The notes below the pieces were generated by a model that was not told where the DNA came from, did no database searches, and was given only the letters and a program-made list of their open reading frames with translations. Source: Antiquaquibacter oligotrophicus (GTDB taxonomy: Bacteria; Actinomycetota; Actinomycetes; Actinomycetales; Microbacteriaceae). Taken from it: DNA of 64,000 bases. The stretch covers positions 806,001-870,000 of the forward strand of contig NZ_CP085036.1 in NCBI RefSeq assembly GCF_020535405.1, given 5' to 3'. Both the position numbers and the translations under genes were made by a program. The number at the start of each line of letters is the position of its first letter. Position 1 is the first letter of the stretch. Shown one piece after another: positions 34,838 to 43,057 of this stretch.

Positions 34838-35728
34838 CTAGTCCAGGGTGCTGGCGAACGACTGCAGCCACGGCCGCAGTTCGGGGCCGAGGTCGTCACG
34901 CTCGACGGCCAACTGCACGATCGCCTTGATGTAGTCGACGCGGTCACCCGTGTCGTAGCGACGGCCGCGGAAGACCACACCGTACACACCACCGGCGATG
35001 TTGTTGTTGGCGAGCTTCAGGAGGGCGTCGGTGAGCTGGATCTCGTTGCCCTTGCCGGGGGGCGTGCGCTCGAGCACTTCGAAGATTTCGGGCTGGAGCA
35101 CGTAGCGTCCGATGATCGCGAGGTTCGACTTCGCGGTGCCCTGAACCGGCTTCTCCTCGAGGCCCATGATGCGCACGACGTCGTCGTCCTCGGTGGGCTC
35201 GACCGTGGCGATGCCGTACATGTGGGAGGACGCCGGGTCCACCTCCATGAGGGCGATGACGGTCGCACCGCGCGAAGCCTGAACCTCGAGCATCCGGGAG
35301 AGCAGTACGTCCCGTGCGTCAATGAGGTCGTCACCGAGCAGCACGGCAAAGGGCTCGTTGCCCACGTGCATGCGGGCACGGAGCACGGCATGGCCGAGAC
35401 CGCGCGGGTCGCCCTGCCGCACGTAGTGCATGTCAGCGAGGTGGTTGGAGTACTCGACCTTCTTGAGGCGCTGGAAGTCGCCCTTCTGCTCGAGGGTGGC
35501 CTCGAGCTCGGTCATGCGGTCGAAATGGTTCTCGAGTGCGTTCTTATTGCGCCCCGTGATCATGAGTACGTCGTTGAGACCGGCCGAGACGGCCTCCTCG
35601 ACGACGTACTGGATCGCCGGCTTGTCGACCACCGGAAGCATTTCCTTCGGCATGGCCTTTGTGGCGGGCAGAAAGCGGGTCCCCAGACCTGCTGCCGGAA
35701 TGACGGCCTTAGTAATGCGATTCCCCAT
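34838..35728 (-). CDS. galU: UTP-glucose-1-phosphate uridylyltransferase
   Basis: A 296-residue enzyme making UDP-glucose for glycan synthesis. It has the nucleotide-binding AGLGTRFLPATKAMPKEMLP (residues 13-32), GDDLIDA (metal site, about 130), GLEEKPVQG and the C-terminal YDTGDRVDYIKAIVQLAVER. Length is typical. Its product likely feeds the glycosyltransferase loci in this window. The start codon is only 27 bp from the start of the divergent cyclo-ligase gene. Confidence 0.95.
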   Translation of the reverse strand: MGNRITKAVIPAAGLGTRFLPATKAMPKEMLPVVDKPAIQYVVEEAVSAGLNDVLMITGRNKNALENHFDRMTELEATLEQKGDFQRLKKVEYSNHLADMHYVRQGDPRGLGHAVLRARMHVGNEPFAVLLGDDLIDARDVLLSRMLEVQASRGATVIALMEVDPASSHMYGIATVEPTEDDDVVRIMGLEEKPVQGTAKSNLAIIGRYVLQPEIFEVLERTPPGKGNEIQLTDALLKLANNNIAGGVYGVVFRGRRYDTGDRVDYIKAIVQLAVERDDLGPELRPWLQSFASTLD

Positions 35729-35735
35729 GAGGACA

Positions 35736-35748
35736 GGCTATCTACAAT
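35736..35748. promoter_or_regulatory. Overlapping divergent leaderless promoters of galU and the cyclo-ligase gene
   Basis: On the plus strand TACAAT (35743-35748) lies 7 nt before the ATG at 35756. On the minus strand TAGCCT (35736-35741) lies 7 nt before the galU ATG at 35728. Neither start has a Shine-Dalgarno at usable spacing, so both transcripts would begin at or next to the start codon and each -35 would fall inside the opposite gene. Confidence 0.5.
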
Positions 35749-35755
35749 GGAGGGC

Positions 35756-36334
35756 ATGACGGACGCGCCTGAGTCCCAGAAGCGCGCCCTGCGCGCGGAA
35801 CTGCGTGAGCGGCGACGCATCCGCACGGCTTCGGAGCGTGAGCGGGAGGGCACGGCCCTGACCCAGCACCTCATCGATCTCACGAGTGACCTCGGTGCTC
35901 GGTCCATTGCCGCCTACCTTTCGCTGCCGGAGGAGCCGGGCACCCGCGACTTCGTCGAGTGGGCGTGCGAGAACGGCATCCGTGTGCTCATCCCCGTGTC
36001 CCGTGCCGACGGGTTGCTCGATTGGGCACCGTACGACGGCAGCGATGAGGACGAGGACCTTCTGGGGATGCCCACCCCGACGTCTGAGCTGCTCGGGCCC
36101 ATCGCGATCAACTCGGTCGACCTCATCGTTGTGCCCGCGGCATCCGTGGACCGCACCGGCATGCGCCTCGGCTGGGGTCGAGGCTATTTCGACAAAACCC
36201 TCGGTTCGATGGAGAACTGCCCGCCCGTTTATGCTGTCATCTTCGACGACGAGCTTGTCGACTCCGTGCCTTCCGAACGGCACGATCAGCGAGTCGACGG
36301 GGTCGTGACGCCCTCCGGCATCGTCGCCTTCTAA
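35756..36334 (+). CDS. 5-formyltetrahydrofolate cyclo-ligase
   Basis: A 192-residue ATP-dependent enzyme converting 5-formyl-THF to 5,10-methenyl-THF. Signature regions: the N-terminal basic helix KRALRAELRERRR and the C-terminal ATP/phosphate loop TGMRLGWGRGYFDKTL (about residues 138-153). ATG at 35756 fits the leaderless -10 at 35743; the in-frame ATG at 35747 would add three residues. It begins an operon with fmdB-like and mscL genes. Confidence 0.92.
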   Translation: MTDAPESQKRALRAELRERRRIRTASEREREGTALTQHLIDLTSDLGARSIAAYLSLPEEPGTRDFVEWACENGIRVLIPVSRADGLLDWAPYDGSDEDEDLLGMPTPTSELLGPIAINSVDLIVVPAASVDRTGMRLGWGRGYFDKTLGSMENCPPVYAVIFDDELVDSVPSERHDQRVDGVVTPSGIVAF

Positions 36335-36348
36335 CCTCCGGGAGAGCC

Positions 36349-36618
36349 ATGCCCACGTATTCGTACCGCTGCACGGAGTGCGGCACCGCGTTCGACATCC
36401 AGCAGTCGTTCACGGATGATTCGCTCACCGAGTGCCCCACATGCCACGGCGTGCTCCGCAAGGTGTTCTCCCCCGTCGGCGTGACCTTCAGCGGGTCCGG
36501 CTTCTACCGCACCGATAGCCGCTCCAGCGGTTCGACGACAACCCCTGCCGCCTCGAGCGGTGCATCCTCCAGTCCCGCGCCCGCCGCAGCGCCTGCGGCA
36601 TCCGGTTCGAAGGAGTAA
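36349..36618 (+). CDS. FmdB-family zinc-ribbon protein
   Basis: An 89-residue protein with an N-terminal zinc ribbon: YRCTECGTAF and TECPTCHG supply the four cysteines within the first 30 residues. The rest is a low-complexity Ser/Thr/Ala/Pro tail. The family is named after an amidase-operon regulator, but the function is not established. It lies 14 bp after the cyclo-ligase gene and 2 bp before mscL. Confidence 0.88.
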   Translation: MPTYSYRCTECGTAFDIQQSFTDDSLTECPTCHGVLRKVFSPVGVTFSGSGFYRTDSRSSGSTTTPAASSGASSSPAPAAAPAASGSKE

Positions 36619-36620
36619 CC

Positions 36621-37085
36621 ATGCTCAAGGGTTTCAAGGAGTTCATCCTCCGCGGTAACGTCATCGACCTCGCCGTCGCGGTGGTCATCGGCGCTGCGTT
36701 CACAGGCATCGTGAACGCGATCGTGAACAGCGTCTTCAACCCCGCGATCGGTGCGCTGTTCGACGCGGAAAGTCTCGCCACCGCGCTCCCCGTTGTGCTG
36801 CCCACAACCTCGGGCGGCGAGGCGGTGCTGTATTTCGGCGCGGTGATTGCGGCGATCATCCAGTTCCTGCTGGTGGCCGTGGTTGTCTACTTCGCGCTCA
36901 TCGTGCCCATCAACTACATCAAGCGCCGCGCCTTCGCGAAGAAGGACGAGAAGCCGTCCGAGGACGCACCGCCGCCCACGGAGCTCGAACTCCTCGCGGA
37001 GATCCGGGATCTTCTCGCGGCGGACAAGGGCGCCAATGCCGACACGGTTGCGGCATCGGAGACGCACGGCAAACACGCGGAGTAG
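36621..37085 (+). CDS. mscL: Large-conductance mechanosensitive channel
   Basis: A 154-residue MscL: the N-terminal amphipathic helix plus TM1 (KGFKEFILRGNVIDLAVAVV), an external loop, TM2 (residues about 72-98) and a cytoplasmic charged helix with ELELLAEIRDLLAADK, as in the pentameric channel that releases osmolytes on hypo-osmotic shock. Slightly longer than the usual 130-140 residues because of an Ala/Pro-rich linker. Confidence 0.95.
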   Translation: MLKGFKEFILRGNVIDLAVAVVIGAAFTGIVNAIVNSVFNPAIGALFDAESLATALPVVLPTTSGGEAVLYFGAVIAAIIQFLLVAVVVYFALIVPINYIKRRAFAKKDEKPSEDAPPPTELELLAEIRDLLAADKGANADTVAASETHGKHAE

Positions 37086-37099
37086 TCGCTAGCGTCGCA

Positions 37100-37270
37100 T
37101 CACCAGTGCGGAGGAACGTCGCGCTTGAGCCGTTCGTCGTTCTCGGTGTTGCCGTGACGGGGTGGCTCGGGCGTGGGGGCGGGGTCGGAGCCAGGCGGCG
37201 GCTCGGTTGTCACTCTGCGCGAACGCCGCTGCCGCGGAGGGCGCTCTGGTGATTCCGGCTCGTCAGGCAC
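37100..37270 (-). CDS. Small Pro/Arg-rich hypothetical protein
   Basis: A 56-residue ORF beginning GTG at 37270, overlapping the stop of the large helicase-like gene by 8 nt. The sequence is Pro/Arg/Glu-rich and ends NDERLKRDVPPHW, a C-terminal pattern I recall from small Microbacteriaceae proteins in the same position. It is too short and biased for certainty, but the coupling and the ending argue against chance. Confidence 0.5.
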   Translation of the reverse strand: MPDEPESPERPPRQRRSRRVTTEPPPGSDPAPTPEPPRHGNTENDERLKRDVPPHW

Positions 37271-40200
37271 CGGGCGTGACCGACACGGGAGCCGTGACGG
37301 GGGCGGCAGAACCGCCGAGCATCGTGACGATGCGCTCGGCAACGCCATCCGGGTCGCTGAAAAGCTCGAACGAATGAACACGCAGGTAGTGCCAACCGAG
37401 TCGACGCAGGATCTCCGGGCGGAGGCGAAGTGACTCGCGCAGGCTCGACGAGAGGAGCGCGTCATCCGTGTCGATCGCGAGGCACATGCCGCCGCGAGCG
37501 GCCACGAGTCCGAGCTTGCCGCGGTGACCGAGCGCCACCCGAAGGCCGTGGAGCTCGAGTCTGCGTGCGAGGTCGACGAGCATGGGGTTGCTGTCATCCG
37601 GGATCGGTTCCTGGATTTGCCGCGCCGTGACTTCGTTCAGGATCTCGGCGAGGGCGACCGCGCCGTGTTTCATGCGACCGTCGTCGAGATCGGCGGGCTG
37701 GAACGAACTCACGATGGCCATGGAGCGCCGCGCGCGGGTCATCGCGACCGCGAGGAGTCGTTCGCCGCCGGGGAGACCCAGCGCGCCGAAGTCGCTCAGA
37801 ACGCGACCGTGCGGTGTGCGTCCGAAGCCGATCGAGAAGATCACGCGGTCGCGGCTCTGGGCGACGGCCTGATCGATCGTGTAGACCGCAAAGGGCTCCG
37901 AACGGTCGCCGGTGATGTACTCGATGAGTTCGGGCCTGGTCGGGAGCGCCGCGAGCACGGCCTGCATGACCGCAACGGAGTGCTTCTCGCTCGCCGTGAT
38001 CACCATGAGCGACTCGTGCGGCTTGCGTGCCGCGTGATCGAGCACGAGACCCACAACACGATCGACTTCGGCCTGCGGGCTCTCAACCGCACCGGAATCC
38101 GGGTCGGGCATGCCCTGGCCGTCTTCGACGTAGTCGAGGGCAATGCTGCCGTGCCCGAGGAAACTTCCAGCCCACGGGAGCGACTGAATGCGTCCGCCGT
38201 AGAAGCGACGGTTGACGAGTTCGGCGAGATCTTCGCCACCCGGGCGGTAACTGCGGGTGAGCGTGAGAGTCGGCAGCAACTCGGCGAGGGCCGCGAGAAC
38301 GGATGCCCCGTGCGCTTCGTCGATGTCGTGCTCCGGTAGCGCAGCGGTCTCGCCAACGGAGATCTCGAACGGCGCCGGGGTCTGCGTCACGGCGTCGCCG
38401 AGGGCGACAACCTGCTTGGCACGGCGGAGTGCACCCAGGCTTTCGGCGACCGTGAGAGCACCGGCATCCACGATGAACACGGTGTCGAACGGAATGGTGT
38501 CGATGATCGACGGCACCTCGTACGGGGAGGCGAGCCACACGGGCGCGATGGGTCGAGACAGGTGGGGCGCGGTCGTCTGCAGCTCAAGCGAGCTCACGTC
38601 GGCGCGATGGAGGAGCTTTTTGAGCGCCGTCGCCTCGTCCGGCCAGTCGACGATGCCGATGCGCCAGGTCTCAGCCAACTGCCACGCGAGCACGTGAGCA
38701 CTGCCGGCGGCGTGCGCCTCGTCCACGAGACGGAAATCCGCCTCGAGACGGTCGAGCATCGAGGTGTCGGCACCGAGCAGAGCGCGCTGGGTCTCGAGCA
38801 GGCTCTGGAGTGCCGACTTCCACCAGGAGAGTTCGAGTTCCAGCGCGACACGGTCCTCGGGAACGTGGCGGCGGGCGAGATCCTCGATGAGCGGGTCGAG
38901 GTCGAGGTCCCGGAGCGCGGCCATGAGCGCCGTGCGCTCCTGCAGGTTGTGGAGCACGTCCGATTCGGCAGCGAGCCCGTCGACGGTGCTGAGGAGTTCG
39001 ACGATGGGGGTTTCCGCGAGCGGGCTGATGAGCCCGAGCGGACCCTCGAGGGCCGAGAGGTCCTGCACGACCTGGCTGTAGGCGGCCTGCACTTCGCCAA
39101 GACCGACGGGAACCTCGGGGATCGCGCCGACGGCGACGTAACGGTGCCACAGCACCCGCTGCTGCTGGATGCGGATGAGCGCACTGTGCAGGTCGCCGAC
39201 GCGCACGCCCGGCCGCACGTATTCGAGTGCGAGCTTGCGGAGACGTCGGCGGTTGCCTCCGCTCATCTCCGGGCTGTCCTTCCGCGGCGACGTCGCTGCG
39301 ATCAGTTCGGTGAGCGGACGGTCGAAGACCATGGGCAGGAACTTGTCGAGCGTTTCGCGCAGATCGACGAGGAGGCGCAAGTAGATGCCGAGTTCGGCCA
39401 CCGTCTCGTACGGGCGCAGGTGGGTGCTCGCCACGAGTCGGTTTCCGCCCTCGATGAGGCGCGGGAGACTTTCGGAGTGGAGGCGCTTGGCGGTCTCGTG
39501 CGAGCGCAGGGCCTCGTCACCGTCGGCGAACTGGGCGCCGTACCAGGGCGAATCGCCGGGACCGTAGCGGAACTCGCCCAGCTCGGCGGCGGTCACCATA
39601 ATCTCCGCGGCACGTGACCGTGCCGTCGACAGACGCTGGACCGCCTTGCGCGACAACCGGGCCGTCGTTGTGGGCGGGCTCGGCAGGAGGGCGAGTCGGC
39701 TCAGCTCTGCCACACAGTCGAGCATGGAGACGCCGAGTTCCGGATCCTCGTGCGATAACGCCGAGCGGTAGTCCAGCAGCACCTTCCGCAGACGCGTGAG
39801 GGCGTCATCGATCTCGGCGACGGCAGGCTGAGCGGCCTTCTCGTTGCGGGCGATCGAACGGATGAGGTCGCGACGCAGGGTGCGCGGCGAGACGGCGAGA
39901 CCGCCGAGTCCGACATCACCGAAACGCTGAGCAATCGCCTGAAGGGATGCCCGGCGGGGGCTCACAACGAGCACACGCTTGTTTTTCGAGACGAGGGACC
40001 CGATGGCGTTGACGATCGTTTGGGTACCGCCCGTTCCGGGGAGCGTCTTCACGACGAGCGAGTTGCCGGCACCGATCTGGGCGACCACGTTCTCCTGCTC
40101 GGCATCCGCGTCGAGGAGAAGGGCATCCGTCTCGGGGGCGCGGTCGTCGGCGGAAGGCGAATCGACAGGAGCGTAGGCCTCGGTGAGGGTTTTGGCCGCC

Positions 40201-41015
40201 GACTCGTTGCCGGCGAGCGCATCGATGACGGGGTGGGCGAGGTCGCCGGCATCCGTCACGAGGTCGTGGGCAACCTCCGCGAACGTGGAGACGACCAGTC
40301 GCGGGCTGACCTGGAATCCGTCGACGTGGGTCATGAGGCCGCGCAGGCGGTCGATGATCGCGTTGGGCTTGAACGAGCCGTCGTTGTCGGAGAGGGCAGC
40401 GAAGGCTTCGGGATCGAGCACAACCTGGAACTGCTCGGCGAGCGCGCGAGCGAGCGCCGGGTTGAGCACAGCGCTGCCACGGAGCTTGACCTCGAAGTCA
40501 CTGCCGTGGCGCCGAATCGCGAGCGGACGCAACAGGATGGGCGCGCGATAGCTGCGACCGACCCAGGTCCATTCGGCGATGCCGATACCGAGGTGCACGG
40601 AGTCGATTCCGCGAGCGGTTGCAAGGTCGAGGCTGCGAGCGGCGACGGCTGCCGCCGCCTGTCGAGCACCGCGTAGTGCTATCTCGTCGCGGATGAGGTT
40701 GGACAGGAGCGTCGTCTTACCGGTGATGAACTGGGCAAGACCACCGGGGTGGGTCGCGGAGAGTTCGATCCGCGACCGCGGTGAGTCGTCGAAGTGGAGG
40801 AGCGGGTTACGTCCGCCCACCGCTGCGAGCTCGTCACGCCAGCGGATCCACGCCGGTTCGGCCACATTGCCAAGCGCCAGCCGCGGGTCCCCGAGGCTCA
40901 CGGCGTGGGGCAGGGTCGCCTTCATCCGGGCACGAGCTGACCGGTCGGTCTCTTCAGGCTCGACGAGTTCCGGGTCGACCCGGTAGTTCTCGGGAGTTTT
41001 ATCGGCACGCCACAC
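37263..41015 (-). CDS. DUF4011-type SF1 helicase-like protein with degenerate ATPase motifs
   Basis: A 1250-residue protein. The N-terminus (RWRDELAAVGGRNPLLHFDD) is the DUF4011 domain that precedes a class of SF1 helicases; residues about 300-1140 follow the helicase fold and the C-terminus has a reduced endonuclease-like domain. Walker A reads LPGTGGTQT (325-333): the invariant lysine is Gly330. Walker B reads FIVDAGALT: the glutamate after Asp850 is Ala. Late motifs (AVAMTRARRSMAIVS) are kept. It therefore looks like an intact reading frame for a protein unable to hydrolyse ATP. GTG at 41015 is chosen because TACAGT lies 6 nt before it. Confidence 0.8.
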   Translation of the reverse strand: MWRADKTPENYRVDPELVEPEETDRSARARMKATLPHAVSLGDPRLALGNVAEPAWIRWRDELAAVGGRNPLLHFDDSPRSRIELSATHPGGLAQFITGKTTLLSNLIRDEIALRGARQAAAAVAARSLDLATARGIDSVHLGIGIAEWTWVGRSYRAPILLRPLAIRRHGSDFEVKLRGSAVLNPALARALAEQFQVVLDPEAFAALSDNDGSFKPNAIIDRLRGLMTHVDGFQVSPRLVVSTFAEVAHDLVTDAGDLAHPVIDALAGNESAAKTLTEAYAPVDSPSADDRAPETDALLLDADAEQENVVAQIGAGNSLVVKTLPGTGGTQTIVNAIGSLVSKNKRVLVVSPRRASLQAIAQRFGDVGLGGLAVSPRTLRRDLIRSIARNEKAAQPAVAEIDDALTRLRKVLLDYRSALSHEDPELGVSMLDCVAELSRLALLPSPPTTTARLSRKAVQRLSTARSRAAEIMVTAAELGEFRYGPGDSPWYGAQFADGDEALRSHETAKRLHSESLPRLIEGGNRLVASTHLRPYETVAELGIYLRLLVDLRETLDKFLPMVFDRPLTELIAATSPRKDSPEMSGGNRRRLRKLALEYVRPGVRVGDLHSALIRIQQQRVLWHRYVAVGAIPEVPVGLGEVQAAYSQVVQDLSALEGPLGLISPLAETPIVELLSTVDGLAAESDVLHNLQERTALMAALRDLDLDPLIEDLARRHVPEDRVALELELSWWKSALQSLLETQRALLGADTSMLDRLEADFRLVDEAHAAGSAHVLAWQLAETWRIGIVDWPDEATALKKLLHRADVSSLELQTTAPHLSRPIAPVWLASPYEVPSIIDTIPFDTVFIVDAGALTVAESLGALRRAKQVVALGDAVTQTPAPFEISVGETAALPEHDIDEAHGASVLAALAELLPTLTLTRSYRPGGEDLAELVNRRFYGGRIQSLPWAGSFLGHGSIALDYVEDGQGMPDPDSGAVESPQAEVDRVVGLVLDHAARKPHESLMVITASEKHSVAVMQAVLAALPTRPELIEYITGDRSEPFAVYTIDQAVAQSRDRVIFSIGFGRTPHGRVLSDFGALGLPGGERLLAVAMTRARRSMAIVSSFQPADLDDGRMKHGAVALAEILNEVTARQIQEPIPDDSNPMLVDLARRLELHGLRVALGHRGKLGLVAARGGMCLAIDTDDALLSSSLRESLRLRPEILRRLGWHYLRVHSFELFSDPDGVAERIVTMLGGSAAPVTAPVSVTPGA

Positions 41016-41100
41016 ACTGCCACTGTAGGAGCGCACCCTGGGATTTCTGGGCAGATACTCCCGAGTTTCGCGAAGCCGCCGAACCGTAGAATGGCCGATC

Positions 41101-42348
41101 ATGGACCTGCTCGCGGGCGCCTCCCTCGCCGTCGGCACTCTCGTTGTGCTCGTTGTGGCGCTCGGCATCGTCGGGTTTGTTGTCCTGTTCCGCCGCCGCG
41201 GCGATCGATCGGTCACCGGCGGTGGGCTCGCCGAACTGAACCGCACCGCCGGAACTCTCCTGGTTCGGCTCGACGACGACGTGCGGGATGCGGAAGCCGA
41301 AGTCGGTTTCGCGCTCGCGCAATTCGGCACCGAAAGTGCCCAGCCTTTTGTCGCGGCGCTCAACCGAGCGAGAGCCGACCTCGCGGAAGCGTTCAGACTC
41401 CGACAGGCCCTCGACGACGCGATACCGGACACGCCTCGCGAGCAACGCGAATGGACACTCCAGATCATCGCCCTGTGCGAGAGAGCCGAGCGCGAACTCG
41501 GCGAACAGGAGCGCACCTTCCGCCGCCGCCGGTCGGAGGAGGGAAGCGCTGCCAGCACCCTCGAGGGGATCCGCCGGAGCATCCGGGAGCAGCAGTCCCG
41601 ACTGGGTGGAGCCCACGCGCTCGCCGACGAGGTACACACCCGATACGCGACACGAGCGGCAGCGGGCATCCGGCAACTCGTGGACAGGGCCGATTCCCTG
41701 CTCCGCGACGCGGAACACACGACGGATGCCGCGGCCGCCACGATCTCGCAGTCACGCGTGACGGCGGTTGCCCCCGACCTCGCCGAGGCCGCGCGTCAGG
41801 TGCGCGACGCCGCGGAACGCCTCGACGCCGTGGAGCGGCGTGCCGCGGAACTGGCCGAGGCCAGGGCGGCACTCGAGGAACGCCGGGCATCCGCCGCGGC
41901 AGACGTGGACGAGGCTCGGGCCGAAGTCGATCGCGCCCCCGAACCCGAGTCGGCACGCGCCATCCTGGAGGCGATCGACGCCGTGCTCGCCGTCGCGCCC
42001 TCCGACCCGGCGGACCCGGTCGATGACCTGGAGCGTCTCGGCGACGCGCTCGCCCGCCTCGATCTCGCGCTCGCCGCCTCCCGGAACGAGGCCGATCGTC
42101 GGGCACACGCTAGGGCGGCGTACGAGGGAACGCTCGTCTCCGCCCGCAGCCAGATTTCCGTGGCGCGCGAACTCGTCGCGAACGGCAGGGTGGGAGTCGA
42201 CGCCCGCACGCGGCTCGCCGAAGCCGAGCGCCAGTTGGTGATCGCCCAGGCCGAAACCGACCCCGTGGAGGCACTCGACGCGATCCGCCGAGCGGTCACC
42301 CACGCCCGAGATGCCGACGCGCTCGCGCGGTACAACACGATGGGATGA
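41101..42348 (+). CDS. Membrane-anchored coiled-coil protein
   Basis: A 415-residue protein: one N-terminal membrane helix (about 8-31), basic stop-transfer RRRGDR, then a long Ala/Glu/Arg-rich helical region to the end. The layout resembles the C-terminal part of actinobacterial TPM-domain proteins or PspA-like coiled coils, but no TPM domain is present. Function unknown. TAGAAT lies 8 nt before the ATG (leaderless pattern). It is 1 bp upstream of pdxH and probably cotranscribed. Confidence 0.68.
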   Translation: MDLLAGASLAVGTLVVLVVALGIVGFVVLFRRRGDRSVTGGGLAELNRTAGTLLVRLDDDVRDAEAEVGFALAQFGTESAQPFVAALNRARADLAEAFRLRQALDDAIPDTPREQREWTLQIIALCERAERELGEQERTFRRRRSEEGSAASTLEGIRRSIREQQSRLGGAHALADEVHTRYATRAAAGIRQLVDRADSLLRDAEHTTDAAAATISQSRVTAVAPDLAEAARQVRDAAERLDAVERRAAELAEARAALEERRASAAADVDEARAEVDRAPEPESARAILEAIDAVLAVAPSDPADPVDDLERLGDALARLDLALAASRNEADRRAHARAAYEGTLVSARSQISVARELVANGRVGVDARTRLAEAERQLVIAQAETDPVEALDAIRRAVTHARDADALARYNTMG

Positions 42349-42349
42349 C

Positions 42350-42988
42350 ATGAGCGACGCCCTTGCACGCCACACCGACTACGGACAGACGCCCCTCGTC
42401 GAATCCGATGTCAACCCCGACCCGTTTGTGCAGCTCATGAGATGGCTGCAGGATGCCGAGAGGGCCGGTGTCTACGAACCGAATGCGATGGTGCTGTCCA
42501 CGATCGACCCGGACGGAACCCCGAGCAGCAGAACGGTGCTCCTCCGCGACGTGAGCGACGGGCACCTCGAGTTCTTCAGCAACTATGAGTCGGCGAAGGG
42601 CCGAGCCCTCGCCGCGCACCCCGAGGTGTCGATCGTGTTCCCCTGGTACACGATTCATCGGCAGGTGATCGTGCGGGGCTCTACGCGGAGGGCGAGCGCC
42701 GAAGCATCCGACGCTTACTTCGCGAGCCGCCCGCGCGGGTCTCAGGTCGCCTCCGCGGCGAGCGATCAGTCGCGGCCGATCGCGGACCGCGCGGCCCTCG
42801 AGTCCCGTGTGGCCGAGTTCGAGGAGCGTTACGCCGACGGCCCCGTGCCGCGACCGGAGCACTGGGGTGGTTACCTCGTGAGCCCGGCATCCTTCGAGTT
42901 CTGGCAGGGCAGGAGTTCCCGGATGCACGACCGCCTGCTCTTCACACGAGAGAACGAGGCCTGGACTCTCCGCCGCCTCCAACCCTGA
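42350..42988 (+). CDS. pdxH: Pyridoxamine 5'-phosphate oxidase
   Basis: A 212-residue FMN enzyme oxidising PNP/PMP to pyridoxal 5'-phosphate. Recognisable blocks: SSRTVLLRDVSDGHLEFFSN (about residues 60-79), YESAKG, PWYTIHRQVIVRG and EHWGGYLVSPASFEFWQGR. It ends LRRLQP, close to the conserved RLxP terminus that contacts the cofactor. Its TGA stop is the first triplet of the hairpin at 42986. Confidence 0.95.
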   Translation: MSDALARHTDYGQTPLVESDVNPDPFVQLMRWLQDAERAGVYEPNAMVLSTIDPDGTPSSRTVLLRDVSDGHLEFFSNYESAKGRALAAHPEVSIVFPWYTIHRQVIVRGSTRRASAEASDAYFASRPRGSQVASAASDQSRPIADRAALESRVAEFEERYADGPVPRPEHWGGYLVSPASFEFWQGRSSRMHDRLLFTRENEAWTLRRLQP

Positions 42989-43043
42989 GGTGCCCAGTTC
43001 GGCGGGTATTTCCTGCTCGAAACCCACCGAAGTGGGCACCTCA
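42986..43043. terminator. Hairpin of the TGAGGTGCCCAC family, second copy
   Basis: Left arm 42986-43007 and right arm 43022-43043 pair at 20 of 22 positions (one of the two differences is a G-T wobble). The right arm is identical to that of the element at 16746. Like that copy it begins at the TGA of the upstream plus-strand gene and precedes a convergent minus-strand gene. Confidence 0.75.
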
Positions 43044-43057
43044 CGGGATGGTGCGGG

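Noticed and set aside
40700-40730. GKTT sequence near residue 100 of the helicase-like protein as a P-loop
   Set aside because: The spacing does not satisfy GxxxxGK(S/T), and the segment aligns with a non-nucleotide-binding part of the DUF4011 domain. The true Walker A position is at residues 325-333 and lacks the lysine.
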